Shown: in pieces, positions 51,959-60,586 of the stretch | How the letters are laid out: every line of letters begins with the position of its first letter | Position numbering within the stretch: the stretch's first letter is position 1 | Source: Photobacterium piscicola | GTDB lineage: Bacteria > Pseudomonadota > Gammaproteobacteria > Enterobacterales > Vibrionaceae | DNA: 64,000 nucleotides | Direction of reading: 5' to 3' | Assembly (NCBI RefSeq): GCF_900166965.1 | Contig: NZ_FUZI01000001.1 | Span: 310,001-374,000, forward strand | Translations under genes and position numbers: made by a program | Notes under the pieces: model-generated | Told to the model about the DNA's origin: nothing | Database searches by the model: none | Seen by the model: the letters and a program-made list of their open reading frames with translations, nothing else

Positions 51959-52342
51959 TTAATCCAACTCGTTATATTTTTTAGCTGAACCATAGCACTT
52001 ATTGATAGGGTATTTAGCTGCATTTTGTTGGATCTTTTCTTGGCACGCTTGAAGTACATTAATATCACATTTGTCAGCTAGTCGTAGTAAATACATCATT
52101 ACATCAGCGATTTCTTCACTGGCATGTTGTTTTTTTTCTGGTGATAGTTGTTGGCTTTGTTCTGGTGTTAACCACTGAAATATTTCTATTAATTCGCCTA
52201 CCTCACCACTTAATGCCATCACGAGGTTTTTAGGTGTATGAAATTGATCCCAGTTACGCTGTTGAGCAAATTCAGTAAGTGCGTGTTGTAAATCTGTAAG
52301 CTCATTAAATGGCGCTTTAACTGGGGGAGTCGTTGTTGGCAT
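51959..52342 (-). CDS. MazG-like nucleotide pyrophosphohydrolase
   Basis: A 127-aa protein of the RS21-C6/MazG-like group. The metal motif is complete: MALSGEVGELIEIFQW (E-x-x-E) and ASEEIADVMMYLLRLAD (E-x-x-D). These enzymes hydrolyse dCTP or modified dCTP to dCMP and clean the nucleotide pool. The gene is single, with inverted repeats on both sides. Confidence 0.88.
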   Translation of the reverse strand: MPTTTPPVKAPFNELTDLQHALTEFAQQRNWDQFHTPKNLVMALSGEVGELIEIFQWLTPEQSQQLSPEKKQHASEEIADVMMYLLRLADKCDINVLQACQEKIQQNAAKYPINKCYGSAKKYNELD

Positions 52343-52377
52343 GTTTAGTTCCTAAATAGTGGCCGAAAAGCAATACA

Positions 52378-52412
52378 ATAGCCTAACGATAATAAATATG
52401 ACGTTAGGCTAT
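52378..52412. terminator. Terminator-like inverted repeat
   Basis: 11-bp perfect arms ATAGCCTAACG / CGTTAGGCTAT between rarD and the MazG-like gene. Confidence 0.65.
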
Positions 52413-52419
52413 CAATTCA

Positions 52420-53325
52420 TTAATGGCTGGTTAGAATGACTTTTTTACGACGAAACATAGCGGGCAGAGCTTCGACTGTACAAAAGATTAACCCTAACCA
52501 AATTAAACCAAAACTGATGGCTTTCGTTTGATCAAATACTTCACCAAATAAGAATACTGCCAATAAAAATTGTAAGCTTGGCTCAATGTATTGCATTAAA
52601 CCAACCATCGTTAGACTGGTACGATTGAGTGCTAAAGCAAAAAATATTAATGGTGCAACGGTCACTGGTGCAGCACCTGCATACAGTAAAAAGGTAGTCG
52701 TACCTGATGTTAGTGCAACACTGTCACCACTAAAATATAGCCAGATCATATAAATAAGAGCAAAAGGAGTCAGTATTGCAGCTTCAATTGTTACCGACGT
52801 TAGTGCATCATATTTAATGTATTTTTTGGTTAATCCATAGATGGCAAAAAAGCTACCCATGATTAATGATAGCCAAGGTAATCGACCGTATTCCCACACC
52901 TGATAACCGATGCCTAAAATTGCTAAGATGACGGCAATGACTTGCGCTTTAGTTAGCCTTTCTTTTAAGAAAAACATTGCTAATGCAATCGCAAATAATG
53001 GGTTAATGAAATAACCTAAACTGGCAGCCAATACATCATCATGAGTAATGGCCCATGTAAATGCATACCAAGAAACACTCATTATTACGCCAGCAAAACC
53101 ACACATGGCTAATGATTTTTTATCCGCCACAATATCTTTAATTGCAGGAATAGGTTGTCGAAGCAATATCATAACGATTAACATTACAGGTACGGAGAAA
53201 ATAAGCCTTAATGCAAGTAATTCATTAGTATTTGCTTGAGGTAGATATTGGTAATAAAGCGGTAATATTCCCCAAAGAATAAATGAAAATGCCGCAAGCA
53301 TATTACCTGCACGACGTGATTGCAT
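52420..53325 (-). CDS. rarD: EamA-type transporter RarD
   Basis: A 301-aa inner-membrane protein with ten predicted segments in two EamA repeats. It starts GNMLAAFSFILWGILPLYYQYLP, and family motifs ILWGILPLYY, SWYAFTWAITHDDVLAASLGYFINPL and LGIGYQVWEYGRLPWLSLIMG are plain. RarD was linked to chloramphenicol sensitivity in Pseudomonas and is thought to move small metabolites; the substrate is unknown. The gene is single. Confidence 0.92.
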   Translation of the reverse strand: MQSRRAGNMLAAFSFILWGILPLYYQYLPQANTNELLALRLIFSVPVMLIVMILLRQPIPAIKDIVADKKSLAMCGFAGVIMSVSWYAFTWAITHDDVLAASLGYFINPLFAIALAMFFLKERLTKAQVIAVILAILGIGYQVWEYGRLPWLSLIMGSFFAIYGLTKKYIKYDALTSVTIEAAILTPFALIYMIWLYFSGDSVALTSGTTTFLLYAGAAPVTVAPLIFFALALNRTSLTMVGLMQYIEPSLQFLLAVFLFGEVFDQTKAISFGLIWLGLIFCTVEALPAMFRRKKVILTSH

Positions 53326-53664
53326 GTTTACACCTAAGATTAAAAAGTAGTTGTTGCCTCAACATCATTGCAATATTGAGAAGTTATTATGGTGAACGAT
53401 CAAAATGGCGCTCAAGCTTAAGAAACCATCTTAGTGCAGAGTGTTCACTTTCGCTGACATTTTGTCACTGAATTTTTATAAGTCAATATACGCTGTGAAG
53501 AAAAGGCATTTATCGAGATCATTGATTTGTTGCTAATATTACTCAAACAACAATAGCTAAATAATAATGCTGATAAGGCGTTTTTTTGATAAAATATCTA
53601 GGTAGGGTAAAGGTTGATATATTTAACTGATAAAGCCATATTATAGCATTTTAATTGAGAGTAA
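53326..53664. other. Divergent promoter region
   Basis: About 340 bases between rarD and the second DUF2750 gene. No element was recognised apart from expected promoters. Confidence 0.35.
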
Positions 53665-54021
53665 ATGATGACTAAATTAACTGCAGATATCCAAGCAAAT
53701 AAAGCTTTGTTCGTAACAGAAACACAAGCAACACGTGTTGTTTGGAGCCTTCGTAACGAAGAGGGTGATTGGTTATCTGTTGCATCTTCTGAATTTGAAG
53801 ACTCTGAAGTGATGCCTTTTTGGTCAAATGAAGCAGATGCGAAAGTACAATGTGCTGATGAATGGGCAGAGTTTCAACCAAGTGAACTACCATTAGACAT
53901 TTTTCTTGAAGATTGGATGATCACACTAGTAGAAGATGGTGTGTTAGTTGGTTTGAACTGGAATGAATCACTTGAAGGTATTGAATTAGAGCCTTCAGAA
54001 GTAGCTAAGCTTTACCTATAA
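53665..54021 (+). CDS. DUF2750 family protein (second copy)
   Basis: A 118-aa very acidic soluble protein: VVWSLRNEEGDWLSV, MPFWSNEADAKVQCADEW, PLDIFLEDWMITLVEDGVLVGLNWNES. This is the family layout, but the sequence is diverged from the member at 41803. Either ATG of the pair at 53665/53668 may be used. It is followed by a terminator. Confidence 0.82.
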   Translation: MMTKLTADIQANKALFVTETQATRVVWSLRNEEGDWLSVASSEFEDSEVMPFWSNEADAKVQCADEWAEFQPSELPLDIFLEDWMITLVEDGVLVGLNWNESLEGIELEPSEVAKLYL

Positions 54022-54037
54022 GTTTATAAAACACTAG

Positions 54038-54090
54038 CCCTGTGAATAATACTGGAATAATATCCTGATATTCATAGGGTTTTTTTTACG
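54038..54090 (+). terminator. Intrinsic terminator
   Basis: CCCTGTGAATA pairs with TATTCATAGGG (one mismatch), then a run of T. Confidence 0.8.
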
Positions 54091-54099
54091 CTATTGATA

Positions 54100-54268
54100 A
54101 TTAAGCTAATTACATAAACCTGTGAATTGTATCTTATTTTCTTGAGATGAGATTTAAAGACCTCGCATTTAATATTAAAAGATTTACAGTAGTGATTGAT
54201 GATATTTCATCATTTTATCTCTTCTATTGTATTAGTTTTAGCTTGCACCATGGTGTAAGCTTTTTTTT
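54100..54268 (+). ncRNA. Candidate small RNA with orphan terminator
   Basis: A strong terminator AGCTTGCACCATGGTGTAAGCT plus eight T (54240-54268) stands ~150 bp after the terminator of the DUF2750 gene, with no ORF between them. A second hairpin TGATGA-TATT-TCATCA lies at 54197-54212. Two terminators in a row without a gene suggest an independent short transcript. The promoter is not identified. Confidence 0.4.
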
Positions 54269-54571
54269 GCGTTTAATTTAATTGTATTTGATTTTTATAT
54301 TATATTAATCACATCATGATTGTGCTCCATCCGCTCATTATCTTATATTAATGATATATATCTTTTTAATTATCTATACATGTATGGCTATATTCTTGAA
54401 TAGTATAATTCTTCATGTATTATTATATAGATTAGATAATAATATATAGAACAATTGAATCAAGACCACAGTTATTAGTTATGCTTTACGTTAGTATGAC
54501 GAATGTAACTCTAATATTTAGTAGATTGTATCGAATATATTTATCTCCACTGAAGGATTGCAGGATAAGTC
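54269..54571. other. AT-rich promoter region of the NlpC/P60 gene
   Basis: About 300 bases, extremely AT-rich, with no gene or clear motif. Confidence 0.4.
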
Positions 54572-55093
54572 GTGAAGAACGGATTGATTACAAAAAAAAC
54601 GATATTAATTTTATTGGCTTTATTGTCAGCGGTAGGGTGTTCATCGTCACCATCGAATGAGACAGCGACCACAACAGCATTAACACCAGTACCAAAGCAG
54701 GAAATAGCACATACATTACCTGCCAATAACGGTATGTTTGATGGCGTTTATCATAATTGGAAAGGTACACCATATCGTTATGGTGGCTCGTCGAAAAAGG
54801 GAATAGATTGTTCTGCTTTCGTTCAAGTTGGTTATTCCAGTGTTTACCAGAAGTCGTTGCCACGAACAACGTTAGAATTAGTTAAAAAGGGTAAACAAGT
54901 TAAGCGTCATAATGCAAAAGAAGGTGATTTAGTCTTTTTTAGGACTGGGCGTAATTCACGTCATGTGGGAATTTATTTAGGTAATTTAGAATTCTTACAT
55001 GCATCACAATCAAAAGGCGTTATTATTTCTCGCTTAGACAACCCATATTGGCGACGCCATTTCTGGCAAATTCGTCGCTTAGATAAATATTAA
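54572..55093 (+). CDS. NlpC/P60 family lipoprotein (peptidoglycan endopeptidase)
   Basis: A 173-aa protein starting at GTG. The signal sequence LILLALLSAVGCSSSPS has a lipobox (AVGC), so it is anchored in the outer or inner membrane. A short linker follows, then the NlpC/P60 domain (about 60-170) with the full triad: the cysteine in GIDCSAFVQ, a histidine in RHVGIYLG, and another in FLHASQS. It probably cuts cross-links between stem peptides, like MepS (Spr), which it resembles in size. Confidence 0.92.
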   Translation: MKNGLITKKTILILLALLSAVGCSSSPSNETATTTALTPVPKQEIAHTLPANNGMFDGVYHNWKGTPYRYGGSSKKGIDCSAFVQVGYSSVYQKSLPRTTLELVKKGKQVKRHNAKEGDLVFFRTGRNSRHVGIYLGNLEFLHASQSKGVIISRLDNPYWRRHFWQIRRLDKY

Positions 55094-55097
55094 AAAC

Positions 55098-55156
55098 AAA
55101 CCCAGCAACGCATCATTCTTTTCAATCGAAACAATAACGACGTCGCTGGGTTTTTT
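55098..55156. terminator. Bidirectional terminator
   Basis: AAACCCAGCAACG pairs with CGTCGCTGGGTTT (one mismatch), with T-runs. Confidence 0.78.
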
Positions 55157-55157
55157 A

Positions 55158-55706
55158 TTATTTCATCTCAACCCATGCTAAACGGGCAAATAATCCTGGC
55201 GGTGTTACTAATCCTGCCGTTGTACTTTGAATCTTACCATTCTTAATCATTAAAATTGTCGGTGCTCGTGAGAGTTTCCACTGACGAGTTAATGCTCTGT
55301 TGTTATCGTTCACAACAGCAAAGTTATAGCCTTTCGTATGCAAGTAAGCATGTAAACGACGATCATCACCAGACTGCATAGCAATGGTTACGATCTTAAG
55401 GTTTGCCCATTGTTGGTTATTTAGCCAGTTAATAACAGGAGAAACGACCTTACAACTGCCACACCATGTTGCCCAGATATATACCAGTACTGTTTGATTA
55501 TAACTGTCTTTAAATATATCAACTTTCTGATTATTAATCGTAGTATAAGTAGGTTGCGATGTTGATATCTGCATTTTATCTAAATTACGATTGCGCCACG
55601 CTTCTAATGCACTACCCGCAATCATAGCTAGAATGATAAGTATAATAATACTTTGAATCCATCGTCGTTTTGTATGACGAGGCTTTTTATTAGTATCTGA
55701 TGACAT
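55158..55706 (-). CDS. Thioredoxin-like protein, ScsD-type
   Basis: A 182-aa protein with one N-terminal membrane anchor (WIQSIIILIILAMIAGSALE) and a periplasmic TlpA-like thioredoxin domain. The active site is VYIWATWCGSCKVVSP (CGSC), and the cis-proline loop is WKLSRAPTILMIKNGK. It overlaps the end of the ScsB-like gene (TAATG), so the two are translated together and ScsB very likely feeds electrons to it. It would reduce periplasmic disulfides, for example under copper stress. Confidence 0.85.
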   Translation of the reverse strand: MSSDTNKKPRHTKRRWIQSIIILIILAMIAGSALEAWRNRNLDKMQISTSQPTYTTINNQKVDIFKDSYNQTVLVYIWATWCGSCKVVSPVINWLNNQQWANLKIVTIAMQSGDDRRLHAYLHTKGYNFAVVNDNNRALTRQWKLSRAPTILMIKNGKIQSTTAGLVTPPGLFARLAWVEMK

Positions 55707-57829
55707 TATTTTCCTGCTTCTTTTAATGCACTAAGAACACTTTCACTTGATAAAATAACGGGTAACTCAATACCTTTAGGGGCATTAGGGCCATAGACAA
55801 TATTAAAAGGCACACCAAAACGACCGTGAGATTGGAGGAATCCAGTTACGTAATCTGACGGTTTAGTCCAATCACCACGCATTAGAACAATATTTTTATT
55901 ATCCAGTGCTGAATAGACGGGTTCTTGTAAAATCACTCCGATTTTATTGGCCTTACAAGTAATACACCATTGTGCAGTCACATCGACAAAAACAGTTTTA
56001 CCTTGTGCAACTTCGGTCGCTATTTTCGCTGTATCTAGTGGGATCCAGTGATGATCATCCGGTAGCGGTGTTGACCATTTATTCGCGGTGAGGCTACCTG
56101 TAAATAAACTTGCACCCGCACCAAGCAACATTACAGCCAAGGTTATAATAACAGTTTTGCGTCCTTTTTTACGGCCTAGTAGCCATAAGATAATGACTAA
56201 GATAACAGCACCTAATCCCCATACGGCTGAGGCATTAAAGAAGCTGGTCATTAAACTTAGTAACCATACTGATGTTGCTAGCATCATTAAGCCAAATAAC
56301 GTTTTAACACGATCCATCCATGCGCCAGGTTTGGGCATTAATGTTGCTAATTGTGGGAAAAGGGCGATTAATAACCATGGTGCAGCCATACCAATTGCCA
56401 GTGCGGTAAAAATAGCAAAAAGGGTAATTAAATCGGCTCCTAAGGCAAACGCAACTGCGGTACCTAAGAATGGTGCGCTACAAGGGGTTGCAAGTAATGT
56501 CGCAAACATACCTTGGATAAAGTGACCTAAATGAGAACTATCCCCTTTAGTCGCTAGCCATGTGTTGGTATTACTTGAGAGACGAATTTCAAATAAGCCC
56601 AACATATTGGCACCAAATAGCACCGTAATTGCGATCATTGCGCCAATAAACCATGGGCTTTGGAATTGAATACCCCATCCTAGCGCTTGGCCTGATAATT
56701 TCATTACCGTTAAAAATACAGCTAATAACCAGAATGAAACAATGATACCAGCAGCTGAGGCTAAAAACTGAGTTCTAATTTGACGACGGGCAAGTCCTTG
56801 AGCTGAAATAACACTACTTAACTTCATTCCTAATACTGGTAACACACACGGCATAATATTAAGAATCAGACCACCAAGTAAGGCTAAGCCAATTACTTTT
56901 AGAATATTGCCATTAGTTGAAGGAATATTCACGGGAAGATCTGTTGCTGTTGCTGTCATTTCAACCGCAATATCATGATCACCTATTGTGACATGAAGTG
57001 GTTGTCCTACGAGCTTAGGTGTTCCAAACCAACTGGTGACAGGTAACGTTGCATATAGCGTATCACCTTTGATGGTTGTTGTTGGCTTGAGAAATGACGT
57101 ATCTTTTACTGCTTGTGTATCACCGTCAATAATGACATCAGGCTGCTGCCAACCGGTGCTGTTTGTTGCCACTACGGTGACTTTTTTTTCTGCTTTATTA
57201 TAAGAAACCGCTTTTAAGGTTACTGCTGGTGATGTTTTCGGAACCTGACTTTCGCCCTTATTGTACAAAAACATGGCTTCTGTAGAGGGTAATAATTTAC
57301 TTGGGATAAAATCAAATGAAAGTTCGTAATCGGTTAAAACACAAATACTTGTACATGATGACATGGTTAATTTACCAGAAAGGAACACTGGTTTCGTCAT
57401 GTCTTTAACATGGATAGAAAGCGGGAAAATAACATCATGTTTATAGCCAAGGGTTTCAACACCTAAAAACTCATAACGCTTAGGTAAAGGCCACTGCCAG
57501 TCGACATGACTAATATTCGATGAGGTTTCCCAATTGATACTAGGTGCAACGCCACCTTCACCTGGTGAGCGCCAATATGTTTTCCAATCAGTATCAAGTT
57601 TAACTTCAAGCAAACCTTGAACAGTATGTTTGGCGGGATCTTGCTGTCCTGTTAGCATCAGTCTAACTTCAACAGGGGGGTGCTGTGGATTAGTTACCCA
57701 ACCCGTACTGTGTTGTGGCGTTGCTGCTGCTATTGATGAAAAGGTAATGCCAAACAAGGTTGTGAGTAAGGCAATGGTTAAATAGAAATATTGGTATAAC
57801 TTTTTCAATCTAGAGCTCCAAATAAACAA
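55706..57829 (-). CDS. scsB: Protein-disulfide reductase ScsB (DsbD-like)
   Basis: A 707-aa inner-membrane protein. Signal/anchor at the start, a periplasmic N-terminal part (about 35-300) that begins WVTNPQHPPVEVRLML as in ScsB, a DsbD-type membrane core of eight segments with its conserved cysteines in NIMPCVLPVLGMKL and ATPCSAPFLGTAVAFAL, and a C-terminal thioredoxin domain with AQWCITCKANKIG. It moves electrons from cytosolic thioredoxin to periplasmic partners. In Salmonella the Scs set supports copper resistance. The neighbour ScsD is the likely partner; ScsA and ScsC are not seen. Confidence 0.88.
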   Translation of the reverse strand: MFIWSSRLKKLYQYFYLTIALLTTLFGITFSSIAAATPQHSTGWVTNPQHPPVEVRLMLTGQQDPAKHTVQGLLEVKLDTDWKTYWRSPGEGGVAPSINWETSSNISHVDWQWPLPKRYEFLGVETLGYKHDVIFPLSIHVKDMTKPVFLSGKLTMSSCTSICVLTDYELSFDFIPSKLLPSTEAMFLYNKGESQVPKTSPAVTLKAVSYNKAEKKVTVVATNSTGWQQPDVIIDGDTQAVKDTSFLKPTTTIKGDTLYATLPVTSWFGTPKLVGQPLHVTIGDHDIAVEMTATATDLPVNIPSTNGNILKVIGLALLGGLILNIMPCVLPVLGMKLSSVISAQGLARRQIRTQFLASAAGIIVSFWLLAVFLTVMKLSGQALGWGIQFQSPWFIGAMIAITVLFGANMLGLFEIRLSSNTNTWLATKGDSSHLGHFIQGMFATLLATPCSAPFLGTAVAFALGADLITLFAIFTALAIGMAAPWLLIALFPQLATLMPKPGAWMDRVKTLFGLMMLATSVWLLSLMTSFFNASAVWGLGAVILVIILWLLGRKKGRKTVIITLAVMLLGAGASLFTGSLTANKWSTPLPDDHHWIPLDTAKIATEVAQGKTVFVDVTAQWCITCKANKIGVILQEPVYSALDNKNIVLMRGDWTKPSDYVTGFLQSHGRFGVPFNIVYGPNAPKGIELPVILSSESVLSALKEAGK

Positions 57830-58077
57830 CGCATAATGATGATTTTTGCAGTATTTAACGCTGTTCTGTCTGTGATTTTTTGTGTTGAACTAAAGTGTTG
57901 TCTGCGTAAAAGTGATGAGCCTTTGGTAACGTTATACATAAGACCGACAAGAAGCAGACTTTATTTCATTAAAAATAAATACGGCCCCATTGTCGGTAAT
58001 TTATGCCATCAGAACAAGTCAGGAGAGGGGGAAAGTCGACGGTTCGTATTATTTTTAAGTTATAACATATAACGCTG

Positions 58078-58629
58078 TTATACTTTTCTGAACAGTAGCT
58101 TGATACGGGTACTAAATGTGACTTTATTGTGGTTTTTTCCCAAGTAGTATGACTGCATTAATTGGCATCGAAGTACTTCTTGTGTGGTATTAAGCGGTGC
58201 AGAGGAGATAGTTTCTGTATTTTGTAACAGAAGCTGAGCTTGAGTTTCGGCTTGCTCATTGCTGTAACTGTAATCAATGCTAGATGCTCCTTGTACCATT
58301 AGCCATAAATGCGTTAGTGCCAGAAGATAGTCTTGCTCTTGATGAGTAAAATATGCGGCATAATCAGTACCAACAGTAGCATTAAAAACCGCTTTCATTT
58401 TTGTTGCAGCTGTCTGTTGATAGATCCATTGCTGTTGAGCTTGTTGTTGGTGTAGGGTCATAAACCCAAGCAATAAATTGATTGTTGTGCTGTCAGGACG
58501 TTGTTGGCAAACATGATCAAAATGTGTTGATGATGTGCTAATAAATTGATCCAATTGTTTTTTTATTGCCGAATCCACAGGCAAATCAGCCATGCCAAGT
58601 AATAATAATTGCTGTTCTAATGCTGACAT
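58078..58629 (-). CDS. Hypothetical protein, 183 aa
   Basis: A helical, glutamine-rich soluble protein (LLGFMTLHQQQAQQQWIYQQ, ALTHLWLMVQGAS). It has no signal peptide and no membrane segment. The C-terminus is basic (TFSTRIKLLFRKV). The helix pairs suggest a TPR-like or bundle fold. It is not recognised. It lies upstream of the scs pair on the same strand, separated by ~250 bp. Confidence 0.6.
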   Translation of the reverse strand: MSALEQQLLLLGMADLPVDSAIKKQLDQFISTSSTHFDHVCQQRPDSTTINLLLGFMTLHQQQAQQQWIYQQTAATKMKAVFNATVGTDYAAYFTHQEQDYLLALTHLWLMVQGASSIDYSYSNEQAETQAQLLLQNTETISSAPLNTTQEVLRCQLMQSYYLGKNHNKVTFSTRIKLLFRKV

Positions 58630-58880
58630 GTTTATAAGTTCTTATTGAGGAATGATGAAAGAATAGCATGTTCAGAGTTTACGGTAGAAGGATTAAATAA
58701 GGTTGAGTATCAGTTAACTTTTATTGGAAATAAAATAATCAAAATTGACTTTTTGTATACTGTTTTTTTATTGGTATTGTATAAGGTCTGACGACAGTAG
58801 AGTAATCATGATGTGTTAGTGGTATCTACAAGAATAAAAAAGGGATTATCCAAATCTATCACGTTGAAACTTATTGCTTA
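58630..58880. other. Intergenic stretch
   Basis: AT-rich, with no feature recognised. Confidence 0.35.
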
Positions 58881-59039
58881 ATGACATTAATAAAAAATCT
58901 TATATGCCCAATTTGTGGTAATATAAAACACGATGATACTAAAAAACAATCATCTTACGGTGATTTTACCACCGTTATTGGCACTGATTCAGGTCAATTC
59001 AGTGCTCAGTTAGTTAATGATTTCCTTGTTTATAGATGA
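58881..59039 (+). CDS. Possible small protein, 52 aa, with CPIC motif
   Basis: It encodes MTLIKNLICPICGNIKHDDT ... and ends LVNDFLVYR. ICPICGN looks like half of a zinc ribbon, but the second half is missing. There is no clear ribosome binding site. It could be a small gene or the remnant of a larger one. Confidence 0.35.
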   Translation: MTLIKNLICPICGNIKHDDTKKQSSYGDFTTVIGTDSGQFSAQLVNDFLVYR

Positions 59040-59151
59040 CAGTCTAAATAATGTACTGACGGTTGTTTATAATTAGATCTTATTGATATCAGTTATATTT
59101 ATTACATTTTTGAATGTCTAAATTAGCTGGTTAGGAAGTTGGGTTATTGTA

Positions 59152-59616
59152 ATGATTAATAAAGAAACAATTGTGAATAAAAATAATAAATTTATTGTTG
59201 GTTGGCGTGAAATCGCCGCTTTACCTGATCTTGGTGTCGATGATATTCATGTCAAAATTGATACAGGAGCACGTAGCTCTTGTCTCCATACTTTCAAAAT
59301 TGAAGAGTTTACTCAAGATGATGAGCTATGGGTGAAATTTTGGCTGCACCCTATTCACAATAACACGGATATTGAACAGGTTTGTATGGCAAAGGTTGCT
59401 GACAAACGTGTTGTAAGAAACTCTGGTGGCGATGAACAATTGCGCTACTTTATTGTTTCAACTATTGATTTTAATGGTCAACAATGGCCAATCGAAATAT
59501 CGTTAACAAGTCGTGACAATATGGCATTTCGTATGTTACTTGGACGAACATCTATGCATGGTCGTATTATTGTTGATCCAGAAGCCTCTTACCTTATTCA
59601 AAGCAAGGAAAAGTAA
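59152..59616 (+). CDS. rimB: RimB, retropepsin-like protease of the Rim system
   Basis: A 154-aa protein with the aspartic-protease-like motif [15 protein letters not shown] near residue 40 and [19 protein letters not shown] near the end, as in RimB/ATP-dependent zinc protease-like proteins. In Pseudomonas RimB cuts the glutamate tail that RimK adds to ribosomal protein S6 and stimulates RimK. The gene lies 5 bp before rimK and is surely cotranscribed. The RimA phosphodiesterase gene is not seen here. Confidence 0.88.
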   Translation: MINKETIVNKNNKFIVGWREIAALPDLGVDDIHVKIDTGARSSCLHTFKIEEFTQDDELWVKFWLHPIHNNTDIEQVCMAKVADKRVVRNSGGDEQLRYFIVSTIDFNGQQWPIEISLTSRDNMAFRMLLGRTSMHGRIIVDPEASYLIQSKEK

Positions 59617-59621
59617 TAGTA

Positions 59622-60524
59622 ATGAAAATCGGTATCTTATCTCGTAATCAGTCATTGTATTCAACGTCTCGCCTTATTGAAGCGGCAGAGCTGCGTGGCC
59701 ATGAAATCAAGGTGATTGATGCACTTCGTTGCTATATGAACATTAATTCTCAAAAACCCTCTATTCACTTCAAAGGTGAAGATTTAGTGGATTTTGATGC
59801 CGTTATTCCACGTATCGGTGCATCAGTGACGTTTTACGGTACAGCAGTATTACGCCAATTTGAAATGATGGGTGTTTATACAGTTAACGAATCTGTTGCG
59901 ATTAGTCGTTCTCGCGATAAATTGCGTTCAATGCAGTTATTATCACGTAAATGTATTGGTATGCCTGTGACAGGTTTTGCAAGTAAGCCTGATGATGTTA
60001 AAGACCTACTTGATATGGTCGGTGGTGCACCGGTAGTGATTAAGCTACTTGAAGGTACACAAGGCATTGGTGTTGTATTAGCTGAAACACGTAAAGCGGC
60101 TGAAAGTGTCATTGAAGCATTCATGGGCTTAAAAGCAAATATCATGGTGCAGGAATACATTAAAGAAGCGGGCGGTGCTGATATCCGTTGTTTCGTTATC
60201 GGTGATAAAGTGATCGCTGCCATGAAACGCCAAGGTGCTGAAGGTGAATTCCGTTCTAACTTGCACCGTGGCGGCAGTGCTGCATTAGTTAAAATTACTC
60301 CTGAAGAGCGTAAGACGGCGGTTGCTGCTGCAAAAATCATGGGATTAAGTGTTGCTGGTGTTGACTTACTACGTTCAGAACGTGGCCCTCTAGTGATGGA
60401 AGTTAACTCATCACCAGGCCTTGAAGGTATCGAGAAAGCAACAGGTAAAGATATTGCCGGTATGATTATCGAATATATTGAAAAGCATGCATCTAAAAAA
60501 ACAGCACTACGTAGCAAAGGCTAA
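59622..60524 (+). CDS. rimK: Ribosomal protein S6--L-glutamate ligase
   Basis: A 300-aa ATP-grasp enzyme that adds glutamate residues to the C-terminus of ribosomal protein S6. The N-terminus [21 protein letters not shown] is family-typical. ATP-grasp parts: [57 protein letters not shown], and the metal-binding [18 protein letters not shown]. The length is as in E. coli. Coupled to rimB. Confidence 0.96.
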   Translation: MKIGILSRNQSLYSTSRLIEAAELRGHEIKVIDALRCYMNINSQKPSIHFKGEDLVDFDAVIPRIGASVTFYGTAVLRQFEMMGVYTVNESVAISRSRDKLRSMQLLSRKCIGMPVTGFASKPDDVKDLLDMVGGAPVVIKLLEGTQGIGVVLAETRKAAESVIEAFMGLKANIMVQEYIKEAGGADIRCFVIGDKVIAAMKRQGAEGEFRSNLHRGGSAALVKITPEERKTAVAAAKIMGLSVAGVDLLRSERGPLVMEVNSSPGLEGIEKATGKDIAGMIIEYIEKHASKKTALRSKG

Positions 60525-60547
60525 GTAAGTACTGTTTTGTATATTTC

Positions 60548-60586
60548 AAGCCCTTCATGATGGTATTTATGAAGGGCTTTTTTTTA
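60548..60586. terminator. Bidirectional terminator rimK / clsC-like gene
   Basis: 11-bp perfect arms AAGCCCTTCAT / ATGAAGGGCTT and a run of eight T. Confidence 0.88.

Noticed and set aside
56088..56525. 145-aa open frame opposite scsB
   Set aside because: Antisense shadow of the membrane core of ScsB.
59876..60517. 213-aa open frame opposite rimK
   Set aside because: It lies fully antisense to a certain gene and has serine/proline-rich shadow composition.
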